DNA of 8,680 bases from Rickettsiales bacterium UBA2645 (lineage in GTDB: Bacteria; Pseudomonadota; Alphaproteobacteria; Rickettsiales; UBA1997): NCBI GenBank assembly GCA_002359655.1, contig DENL01000048.1:1-8680 (forward strand). The letters are read 5' to 3'. Below are positions 1-6,529 of this stretch, piece by piece. Positions within the stretch are counted from its first letter, which is position 1; each line of letters begins with the position of its first letter. Both the position numbers and the translations under genes were made by a program. The notes under the pieces are model-generated. The model saw nothing but the letters and a program-made list of their open reading frames with translations. It did no database searches and was not told where the DNA came from.

Positions 1-1
1 T

Positions 2-136
2 AAAATTTATCAGCAGTGGCAAAGACATAGATTGATTTGTTCTAATCAGATCAGGATTCGTGATCATCTTATGAGTTTGAGTGAAATGCTGACTGTGATG
101 GTGATTTACCAAAAAGCGCCTTCTATGCAAGCGTAA
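2..136 (+). pseudogene. Transposase N-terminal fragment (IS982-like), partial
   Basis: A reading frame is open from the left edge of the window to a TAA at 134-136. Its middle, around residues 20-36 of the visible part, reads DHLMSLSEMLTVMVIY. This resembles the conserved N-terminal 'LSLSEilTi' segment of IS982/IS4-type transposases, and it follows a Trp/Arg/His-rich stretch (QQWQRHR) that is also common there. After VIY the resemblance stops and eight unrelated residues lead to the stop codon. No DDE catalytic region follows, because the helicase gene occupies the next 2.2 kb on the other strand. I read this as the 5' remnant of an insertion sequence whose rest has been lost; its start lies left of the window. 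The last 14 bp overlap the 3' end of the helicase gene. The family assignment rests on one short motif and is tentative. Confidence 0.45.
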
Positions 137-2354
137 TGAAATCTTTCATCACGGTTTTGATGCCAGTTTTTTCAAAAGAAATTTCTAGTTTATTGCCGTC
201 AGCACTTAAAACTTTTCCGTAGCCAAATTTTTGGTGAAAAACTCTTTTGTTAAAAATGCTATTTTGATTATCGCTGTTTTGACTTGATTGCGAAGGCTTT
301 GCAGAGTTTTTATAATCTGATTCAAAAAAAGAATTTTTAAAATCATTTCTAGATTTAAAGGAATTTCCACTTTGATAAACCGAGTTAAAACCTTGATTTT
401 GAACAAAAGATAAATCTTCAAACTCAATTTCTGCTTCTGGTAATTCTTTTAAAAATCTTGACGGAATTTGCATCTGCACATCACCAAACACATAGCGACT
501 TTTAGCGTGAGATAAAATCAATTCTTTCTTAGCACGCGTAATGGCAACATACATCAAACGGCGCTCTTCTTCAACACCGTTGCGCTCTTCAACTGATCTT
601 GCACTTGGAAATAATCCGTCTTCAAGGCCGGGAACAAAAACCAGATCAAATTCCAAACCTTTCGCAGCATGCACTGTCATTACTGTGACGACATCAGTTA
701 AATTTTTATCTTCACGCGCTTCAATCAAAGAAACATATTCTAAAAACTCAACCATGCTGGAAAAATCAATAAGGCTGTTGATGAATTCTTCGATATTTTC
801 TAAACGACCTTGCGCTTCCAAAGTATTTTCTGCTTTCCACATCGTTATGTAACCAACATCGTTTAAAACAGATTTTGCCAAGTCTGACAAAGTTGCATTG
901 CCGACTTTTTCATGAGCTTTTTCGATAATTTCGATCAGGTTTTTCAAGGCTTCACGCGCCTTGCCTTTTATTGCATTTTCTGTGAGAGATTTTTTTATCG
1001 CTAAAAAAAACGAAATTTTTTCCAGCTTTGATCTTTCGTAAATTGCTGAAATTGCAGCATCGCCCGCTCCGCGTTTTGGCACATTGATAATTCGGGAAAG
1101 CGCTAAATCGTCATCTAAATTGGCGCAAATTCTTAAATAAGCGATTGCATCGCGAATCTCCATACGCTCATAAAATTTCATGCCGCCAATAACTTTGTAA
1201 GGCAAAGAATTATGAATGAAGGCTTCTTCAAAAGCGCGAGTTTGATAGCCAGCACGCACTAAGATCGCAATTTGTGACGATTTGTATTTATTAGCCGAAG
1301 TTGCGATGCGAATCATTTGCGCAATGCTTGCCGCTTCGGTTCGATCATCAGGAAAAGAAATTACTTTCACTTTCTCGCCCTGCCCCGCTTCAGTCCACAA
1401 GGTTTTTCCGTGGCGCTCAGTATTTTTAGAAATTACGCAATCTGCCGCTTTCAAGATGCGCGAAGTTGAACGATAATTTTGTTCTAAACGAATAACTTTG
1501 GCGCCAACAAAATCTTTTTCAAAACGCAAAATATTGGCGATATTAGCACCGCGCCAACTATAAATTGATTGATCATCATCGCCAACGCAGCAAATATTTT
1601 TATGAACTGCCGCCAATTTTAAAAGCCACTGATATTGAGCGTTGTTGGTGTCTTGATATTCGTCAACCAAGATGTAGCGAAATTTATCTTGGTAATAAGA
1701 CAGCACTTCTGGCGAGGAAGAAAATAAAGTTAAATTATGCACAAGCAAATCACCGAAATCGGCAGCGTTCATTGACTTTAAACGAAATTGATAAGTTTCG
1801 TAAACTTCCTTAATTTTAGGCAATCCCCATCGTTGCGCTGACGCGTCAACTCGATCCCCTTTAAATAAAGGGGATCCTGCGTCCGTAACTTCAAAATTTA
1901 AATTTGCTGTACCAATCATTGCATCTTTCAAACGCGAAATTTTGTTTAAATAAGCTTTCGGCGCGAATTGCTTGGTATCGATATTGAAGTCAGACAAAAT
2001 TTGTTTGAGCAAACGCGTTTGATCGTCATCGTCGATAATTGTAAAATCGTTGCGCAATCCAACAGCTTCAGGATGGCGGCGCAAAATACGCGCTGCAATT
2101 GAGTGAAAAGTTCCAACCCAAAGATTGTTAACTTGATCACCAATTACTTCGCCAATTCTTTTTTTCATCTCCGCCGCCGCCTTGTTAGTGAAGGTTACCG
2201 CCAAAATTTGATAAGGCGAAGCTAAGTAAGAATTTACAATATGAATGATACGCGAAGTTAAAACTTTAGTTTTTCCAGTTCCCGCTCCAGCCAATACCAG
2301 CAATGGTCCGTCGGTAGTTTGTACTGCTTCGTTTTGTGGAGAATTTAGATTCAT
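123..2354 (-). CDS. uvrD: UvrD/PcrA-type superfamily 1A DNA helicase
   Basis: ATP-dependent 3'-5' DNA helicase of the UvrD/PcrA family, acting in nucleotide excision and mismatch repair and in clearing stalled complexes. All SF1A motifs are visible in the 743 residues: Q-motif NSPQNEAV (4-11), Walker A GAGTGKT (23-29), motif Ia TFTNKAAAEM (54-63), GTFHS (81-85), Walker B LVDEYQDTN (229-237), motif III VGDDDQSIYSWRG (257-269), motif IV LEQNYRST (290-297), motif V VHAAKGLEFDLVF (561-573) and motif VI EERRLMYVAITRAKKEL (596-612). A Ser/Asn/Gln-rich linker (about 651-702) precedes a C-terminal Tudor-like module (about 703-743, with FGYGKV), the PcrA element known to contact RNA polymerase. Residues V156-R175 in domain 1B are extra relative to PcrA/UvrD and are encoded by a palindrome (separate entry). 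The gene starts 15 bp below the upstream protease stop codon, so co-transcription is likely. The start has no clear Shine-Dalgarno sequence, but it gives the canonical helicase N-terminus. Confidence 0.95.
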   Translation of the reverse strand: MNLNSPQNEAVQTTDGPLLVLAGAGTGKTKVLTSRIIHIVNSYLASPYQILAVTFTNKAAAEMKKRIGEVIGDQVNNLWVGTFHSIAARILRRHPEAVGLRNDFTIIDDDDQTRLLKQILSDFNIDTKQFAPKAYLNKISRLKDAMIGTANLNFEVTDAGSPLFKGDRVDASAQRWGLPKIKEVYETYQFRLKSMNAADFGDLLVHNLTLFSSSPEVLSYYQDKFRYILVDEYQDTNNAQYQWLLKLAAVHKNICCVGDDDQSIYSWRGANIANILRFEKDFVGAKVIRLEQNYRSTSRILKAADCVISKNTERHGKTLWTEAGQGEKVKVISFPDDRTEAASIAQMIRIATSANKYKSSQIAILVRAGYQTRAFEEAFIHNSLPYKVIGGMKFYERMEIRDAIAYLRICANLDDDLALSRIINVPKRGAGDAAISAIYERSKLEKISFFLAIKKSLTENAIKGKAREALKNLIEIIEKAHEKVGNATLSDLAKSVLNDVGYITMWKAENTLEAQGRLENIEEFINSLIDFSSMVEFLEYVSLIEAREDKNLTDVVTVMTVHAAKGLEFDLVFVPGLEDGLFPSARSVEERNGVEEERRLMYVAITRAKKELILSHAKSRYVFGDVQMQIPSRFLKELPEAEIEFEDLSFVQNQGFNSVYQSGNSFKSRNDFKNSFFESDYKNSAKPSQSSQNSDNQNSIFNKRVFHQKFGYGKVLSADGNKLEISFEKTGIKTVMKDFITLA
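1832..1889. repeat. Gene-embedded palindromic element (RPE-like) inside the helicase gene
   Basis: A 10 bp perfect hairpin (arms 1853-1862 and 1867-1876, loop AAAT) lies inside a longer imperfect palindrome whose outer arms are 1832-1844 and 1879-1889 (GTTGCG-CT-GACGC against GTTACG-GACGC read on the other strand). One flank also holds the self-complementary octamer GACGCGTC at 1840-1847. The element is translated in frame as helicase residues V156-R175. The ISRxK...VYxxYQ interval there is roughly 17 residues longer than in Bacillus-type PcrA, about what the element would add. Rickettsia palindromic elements behave this way, inserting in frame in essential genes, but I do not recognise this sequence as a named RPE family. 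No second copy is visible in the window. Confidence 0.6.
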
Positions 2355-2369
2355 GAAATTTTTAGGATT

Positions 2370-3158
2370 TTAATTATGTACTACAAGATAGCCGCGATAA
2401 TTATCTCCGTCTTTGCTATTCATCGCTTGAAAAAGTTTCGCTAAATCAACCCAATACCAATTTGTTTTGTGTAGTGCGACATCTAAAACAAAAACGGAAT
2501 CACTTGTCTCATCGTAAGCAACAACAGGCGAAAAATGGCCACGCGCGCCGTTACCAACAATTTTTCCATCAAAATTTACCACTATAAAATTTTTGGAATC
2601 GGCTAAATATTTTTTTAAATCTTGGCGAAATTTTTGCCGCGATGCTTCATCATTTTTTTCGACATAATTTTTCTGCACTTTGAATTTATAAACTTCACTC
2701 AAGATTTGGCTAAATTCCGATAAAGTTGTTCCAGCATCAAAAAATTCTTTATTGTTTTTTTCACCAGCCGCAGCTTGTAAATTAATGACTTCGCGCTTTT
2801 TAATTTTATCAGTTTGTTCATTTAAAAAACTCAACTGCGAATAAGAATGAAACTCAGAAATTCCGCCGCCAAGAGCTTTTGGTTTTTGAATCTGATTTTC
2901 TTTCTGATTAGGAATTTTTTCGCGCTCGGTAGTAGCGTTGAGCAAAATAACGCCAGTTGCAATCGAACAATAAAGCGGATTGATTTGTGGCTGATAAAAA
3001 TTAACCAACTGATAAAAATCATTTTTAAATTGGCTGCGCTGCAAGCGTTTCAAACCTTCAGCGCTATTCCAGCTTTCATTTATTGAAGCAAAAGCTGGCG
3101 CAGAAACGCTGATTGCCAAAATAAAAATTGCTGAAATTATCCGTAAAAAATATTTCAT
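2370..3158 (-). CDS. Secreted phytochelatin synthase-like cysteine protease
   Basis: A member of the phytochelatin synthase family (papain-like clan CA; Pfam Phytochelatin). Bacterial members usually cleave glutathione to gamma-glutamylcysteine plus glycine and rarely polymerise it. The catalytic Cys is C64 in NPLYCSIATGVILLNA, the His is H208 in GHFSPVVAYD, and the Asp is D226 in VFVLDVA. The 18-residue His-Asp spacing equals that of Arabidopsis PCS1 (H162/D180). The family trait of a TNWYWV-type segment with a following LFQAM is present at 232-246. Residues 1-24 form a signal peptide: Lys/Arg near the start, a hydrophobic core, and an AFA|S cleavage site after residue 24. The protein is therefore exported, probably to the periplasm. 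The Cys-His interval is about 30-40 residues longer than in Nostoc or plant enzymes because of a polar, Lys/Gln/Asn-rich insertion at about 78-140. There is no C-terminal Cys-rich regulatory domain, as expected for bacteria. It lies upstream of the helicase, probably in one transcript. Metal detoxification, glutathione catabolism or peptide processing are all possible. Confidence 0.85.
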   Translation of the reverse strand: MKYFLRIISAIFILAISVSAPAFASINESWNSAEGLKRLQRSQFKNDFYQLVNFYQPQINPLYCSIATGVILLNATTEREKIPNQKENQIQKPKALGGGISEFHSYSQLSFLNEQTDKIKKREVINLQAAAGEKNNKEFFDAGTTLSEFSQILSEVYKFKVQKNYVEKNDEASRQKFRQDLKKYLADSKNFIVVNFDGKIVGNGARGHFSPVVAYDETSDSVFVLDVALHKTNWYWVDLAKLFQAMNSKDGDNYRGYLVVHN

Positions 3159-3183
3159 AATTCGATTTTAAAAATTTTAAGAA

Positions 3184-4119
3184 ATGTCCAACGCCCTTAC
3201 AATCAAAGATAAATGCGAGTTGTCCGTAATTGTGATAGTTGAAAAATTTTTGAAGTTTTTGGAAGTTGAAAAAAGATATTCCGCTCACACGCTTAATTCT
3301 TACCGCACTGACATTTTTTATTTTCTCGATTTTCTTTTTAAGTTTGATGAAAAAATTATCAGCAAAAATTCTCTAGAAAATTTAACTGTTCATGATTTTC
3401 GCCGTTGGCTTGGTTCGCGTCTTGAAGATCATATTAATTCGTCCAATGCCAGAGCACTTTCTAGCTTGCGCTCTTTTTTTAAATTTTCTAACCAAAATCT
3501 GCTGATAAAAAATAATCAAATCGAAAAAATAAAAACGCCAAAAATTGCCAAGCCAATTCCAAAGGCAGTCGAGAAGATTGATATCGATAAAATTTTAGCC
3601 GAGATTGGAAAAATCAGAACAGAGAGTTGGCAAGCCAAACGAGATTTGGCGCTGCTTACTTTGATTTATGGCTGCGGACTGCGTATTTCAGAAGCTTTGT
3701 CGGTTACTAAAAAATCACTTGAAAATAATCAGACTTTAATTGTTAGCGGCAAAGGCAAAAAACAAAGAATGGTTCCGCTACTGCCAATTGTGCATCAACG
3801 CATTGCAGAATATTTAAAAGTTTGTCCTTTTACGATTAATTTTGAGCAGCCAATTTTCTTAACACCAAAAGGAAAAACATTGTCGCGTCGTGATTTTAGC
3901 GGCTTGATTCAAACCATTCGTACTAATCTTAATTTGCAAGATACCATTACACCACACGCTTTTCGTCATTCTTTTGCCACTCATCTTTTAGAAGCAGGTG
4001 GTGATCTACGTGTGATTCAAGAATTACTTGGACATGAAAATCTGGTTACAACTCAGCGTTACACCAAAGTTGATAAAAAGCGTCTTTTAGAAGTTTTTGC
4101 CAAAGCGTCAAAAAGATAA
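3184..4119 (+). CDS. xerC: Tyrosine recombinase XerC
   Basis: Site-specific tyrosine recombinase that, with XerD and FtsK, resolves chromosome dimers at dif. The N-terminal SAM-like core-binding domain spans about residues 17-110 (SAHTLNSYRTDI; ARALSSLRSFFKF) and the catalytic domain about 130-305. The full catalytic set is visible: R167 in GCGLRISEAL, K190 in SGKGKKQR, H258 and R261 in PHAFRHSFATHL, H284 in LLGHENL, and nucleophile Y293 in QRYTKV. At 311 residues it is slightly longer than E. coli XerC (298). The ARALSSLRSFFKF stretch and the proline-rich KTPKIAKPIPK linker resemble alphaproteobacterial XerC more than XerD; XerD is the main alternative. The ATG at 3184 has no clear ribosome binding site, and a GTG at 3232 is another possible start that keeps the core domain. 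The gene is divergent from the protease gene (25 bp gap) and convergent with the ankyrin gene (0 bp gap). Confidence 0.88.
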   Translation: MSNALTIKDKCELSVIVIVEKFLKFLEVEKRYSAHTLNSYRTDIFYFLDFLFKFDEKIISKNSLENLTVHDFRRWLGSRLEDHINSSNARALSSLRSFFKFSNQNLLIKNNQIEKIKTPKIAKPIPKAVEKIDIDKILAEIGKIRTESWQAKRDLALLTLIYGCGLRISEALSVTKKSLENNQTLIVSGKGKKQRMVPLLPIVHQRIAEYLKVCPFTINFEQPIFLTPKGKTLSRRDFSGLIQTIRTNLNLQDTITPHAFRHSFATHLLEAGGDLRVIQELLGHENLVTTQRYTKVDKKRLLEVFAKASKR

Positions 4120-4139
4120 CTACTTGCTTTTTTTCGCTT
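4103..4139. terminator. Imperfect hairpin across the convergent xerC/ankyrin stop codons
   Basis: Arms 4103-4115 (AAGCGTCAAAAAG) and 4127-4139 (CTTTTTTTCGCTT) pair at 11 of 13 positions around an 11-base loop that contains both stop codons. The structure forms in transcripts from either strand, and short T-rich stretches follow at a small distance on both sides. It could be a weak bidirectional terminator or attenuating structure for the two convergent genes. It is not a textbook intrinsic terminator: the stem is A/U-rich, has a two-base internal mismatch, and no U-run directly abuts it. Both arms are also coding sequence for Lys-rich C-termini, so chance pairing is possible. Confidence 0.3.
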
Positions 4140-5814
4140 GTAGATTTTTTAAAACTGGCTCAGCTGAAGCGTTTGAAGTAGCTTTACTAGTTTGGCTAAT
4201 TGTGGAATTTATGTCCGGACTTTTACTCAAATCATCTTTTTCTTTTTTTAGCAGCTGAGCATAACTCGCCTTTAATTCTGGGTATTTCTCTAACAAAACT
4301 TTTATTACTTTGTTATTTTTCTTTAAAAAAGCCATGGCAAGAAATTGTGATTTTGCTGTCATTTCTTCATAAATTCCAGTTTCCAGAATTGTTCTAAAAA
4401 TTAAGCTATTGCCATCTTCTCTACAACAATTCATAGCTGCAGAAATTCTGTTAGAATCTTCTGCTTTCAAAAAATTAGAATCGCGACCAGATTTTTCAAA
4501 AATAGTATTGAATGTTTTAAAGCTATTTTCTCCAGAATATTGAGCGCAATAATGCAGAGGAGATCTAAGATTTTTTTCAAACACTTTAACTTTAGCACCT
4601 CTGGCAATCAGAAGATCAGCAGCTTCAAAAGCTTTGAGTCGGCAAGCAAGAATTAAAGGTGTTTCTCCATTATCATTTCTAAGTTCGAGATTCAAAAATT
4701 CTTGAGCAAGCGAGTTATTTAAAATTTTTTCTAGTATAGGAATGCTATTATTTTCTATCGCCGATAAGAAAATTTTCTTTAACTCTGCTGAACTTTTTAA
4801 CTCTCGAGCATTTTCCTCTATTGTTTTTTGCAAGAGACTTTCCTCTTCTTGTTCTTTGCTTAATTTATCTTCTGCTAACATTAATTTAGCTTCACGCTGT
4901 ATGAGGCGTAATTCCTTTTCGCAAGATTCTTTTATATCTGGATTAGCTTTAGAAAATTCTACTACTTGCTGAGATTTTTCTTCAACTCTATTGATGGGAA
5001 TTTCATTATTTACTGACTTCGTATTATTTTGTAGAAGACTAGCTTCGGGTTGAATGTCTGTGGAATCCTTCTCTTTTCGATGTTCCAAATCTTGGGTCAG
5101 CGTTTTTTGTTCAGTGATTTGTGCTACAGCAAGATCACTATCAACTTGTAAATCACCAATAAGAGCTCTTTTTGTGGCAGAATTTTTATTTTGAAAATCT
5201 TGCTGATAATCTTGAGCAGAATCAAGAAACAAATTCGTAGTCCGCAGCACCAACAAATTTACGATATCTTGATTATTATTAATAAAAGCAAAATCAAAAG
5301 CAGTCTGTCCTAGATGATTAGGAAAATTAGGATTTTGAAAGTTAGAAAAAAATTCTACCAAATCGTAGCGGTTAAACATAGCAGCAAGATTCAACGCGGT
5401 ATTTCCAGCATTATCTAAATAGATATTCTTGTCACAAACAATACTGGCCATTTCTTGATCTGCATTTATAGCTCTGCAAACAATGTGCCCCAAGCTTTCG
5501 CCGTTAATATTATAAGTCTGTGAAAAAAGCGGATATTCACGCAAACAAAGTTCGGCTGAGAAATGATCATTAGCAAAGATTGCGCGGATTAAATCACGAT
5601 ATTTAGCTTGAAATCTTTCTGTGCTGGGATCTTTGGGAAAAAAATTGATTAGTGGCACAATATTAAATTCTCGGCGCAAAAATTCATTTTCTTGGCTGAG
5701 AAAATAAAGCGCTGGTAAATCGAAAGCTTGATAAGCTCTTAAAAACTCTCTTCTTTTTGCGGGATAAAAATCAACTGCTTTTACTAGACCGAAAGGAAGT
5801 CTTGCTCTACTCAT
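4120..5814 (-). CDS. Ankyrin-repeat and coiled-coil protein, function unknown
   Basis: A 564-residue protein with two separated ankyrin blocks. The first covers about residues 104-198: NGESLGHIVCRA, AGNTALNLAAMFNRYDLVEF and GQTAFDFAFINNNQDIVNLL each match the G-x-TxLxxA...(D/E)(I/L)VxxLL repeat pattern. The second covers about 382-450, with NGETPLILACR...AADLLIARGAKV and RSPLHYCAQ. Between them lies a polar, Gln/Asn/Glu-rich spacer (about 199-290), then a Glu/Lys-rich stretch (about 295-345) with the look of an alpha-helical coiled coil. The first 100 residues and the Lys/Ser-rich tail (about 523-564) match nothing I recognise. There is no signal peptide or membrane segment, so the protein is cytosolic unless exported by a dedicated secretion system. 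It starts 13 bp after the carbonic-anhydrase-like gene and is probably the last gene of the trmFO transcript. Ankyrin proteins of intracellular alphaproteobacteria are often secreted effectors, but nothing in this sequence proves secretion. Confidence 0.8.
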   Translation of the reverse strand: MSRARLPFGLVKAVDFYPAKRREFLRAYQAFDLPALYFLSQENEFLRREFNIVPLINFFPKDPSTERFQAKYRDLIRAIFANDHFSAELCLREYPLFSQTYNINGESLGHIVCRAINADQEMASIVCDKNIYLDNAGNTALNLAAMFNRYDLVEFFSNFQNPNFPNHLGQTAFDFAFINNNQDIVNLLVLRTTNLFLDSAQDYQQDFQNKNSATKRALIGDLQVDSDLAVAQITEQKTLTQDLEHRKEKDSTDIQPEASLLQNNTKSVNNEIPINRVEEKSQQVVEFSKANPDIKESCEKELRLIQREAKLMLAEDKLSKEQEEESLLQKTIEENARELKSSAELKKIFLSAIENNSIPILEKILNNSLAQEFLNLELRNDNGETPLILACRLKAFEAADLLIARGAKVKVFEKNLRSPLHYCAQYSGENSFKTFNTIFEKSGRDSNFLKAEDSNRISAAMNCCREDGNSLIFRTILETGIYEEMTAKSQFLAMAFLKKNNKVIKVLLEKYPELKASYAQLLKKEKDDLSKSPDINSTISQTSKATSNASAEPVLKNLQAKKSK

Positions 5815-5827
5815 TTTATTAACAATT

Positions 5828-6529
5828 TTAATATTTCTCAGGATTAAATTTTTGCACTGGTCTGGCGTTGGTTTTAACAGAGATTGTCGATTTGATGATT
5901 TGATTCATTTGCTCTTTTGAAATTTCAATTGCCGTTTTCAAGACATACCATTTCATGCCTTCAGTGCATGGCGGAGTTGTGAGAGAGCCATCGTAGAAAA
6001 ATATTTTGTCATGTTGTTTGACGATTTTTGATAAATCGACAACACCTTCTTTTTTCTGGTTCGAAAAAAATTCGATTAGTTTTTTGAATTCAGGATTTTC
6101 TTTACCAACTTCTAAAAAGATTGCGATTGCAAGCCATTGTTCATCGTCACTTTTGTGATAAATTTGCATTTCAAGTGAGTGTGCTACACCATCAATTAAA
6201 TGCTCGCTTGGATGATGGAATTCCGCACGGCGGATAAAATATTTTTTCTTGCCGCGCAAAATAAAATCACGACTGTCAAACTCAATTATCATCGCGTGAT
6301 TTTTAAACTGCTTTTCTATGTCAGATTTATTGTAGAAAAATTTCAGCTCATTGTTGCTGAAGTCAGATTCTTTAACATCAATTGGTGATTGGTTGTAGCC
6401 AATTTTGCAGAATTTATATTCTTCTTTCAAATCGCCCCAATTATTTGGTCCACTAGCTGTGCTGTAATCCCAATTATCAGAGCAAGACAAAAGCAAGCTA
6501 AGACAAAAAAATAAAAGAATTTTTCTCAT
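5828..6529 (-). CDS. Alpha-carbonic anhydrase-like lipoprotein with altered zinc site
   Basis: The fold is clearly alpha-class carbonic anhydrase (normally CO2 + H2O to bicarbonate + H+, with zinc held by three His). Visible family signatures are W-x-x-L...C-x-x-G-x-NQSPIDV (about 31-52), NHAMIIEF (77-84), FHHPSEHLIDG (104-114), LEMQIYH (119-125) and DGSLTTPPCTEGMKWYVL (180-197). H78 aligns with the His64 proton shuttle of human CA II, and T184/T185 with Thr199. The zinc site is unusual. The usual FHxHxPSEH is shortened to FHHPSEH, so two of the three His are adjacent or displaced. The third ligand (CA II His119) is Gln122, the same substitution seen in the acatalytic vertebrate CA-related proteins X and XI. 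Residues 1-16 are a lipoprotein signal with lipobox LLSC (C16) followed by Ser, so the protein is probably anchored to the outer membrane facing the periplasm. It overlaps trmFO by 32 bp, which suggests translational coupling; a GGAAAA stretch lies just upstream of its ATG. Activity cannot be assumed. Confidence 0.85.
   Translation of the reverse strand: MRKILLFFCLSLLLSCSDNWDYSTASGPNNWGDLKEEYKFCKIGYNQSPIDVKESDFSNNELKFFYNKSDIEKQFKNHAMIIEFDSRDFILRGKKKYFIRRAEFHHPSEHLIDGVAHSLEMQIYHKSDDEQWLAIAIFLEVGKENPEFKKLIEFFSNQKKEGVVDLSKIVKQHDKIFFYDGSLTTPPCTEGMKWYVLKTAIEISKEQMNQIIKSTISVKTNARPVQKFNPEKY

Noticed and set aside
541..852. A 103-codon plus-strand open frame opposite the helicase gene
   Set aside because: It is fully antisense to the conserved UvrD/PcrA motif region, has no recognisable domain, and is explained by the codon composition of the real gene.
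2847..3086. A 79-codon plus-strand frame opposite the protease gene
   Set aside because: It is antisense to the catalytic Cys region of the phytochelatin-synthase-like protein and has no supporting motif.
3184..4119. Phage or integron integrase with an attachment site
   Set aside because: Length, domain layout and the ALSSLRSFFKF and KTPKIAKPIPK features fit chromosomal XerC; there is no adjacent tRNA, att duplication or phage gene.
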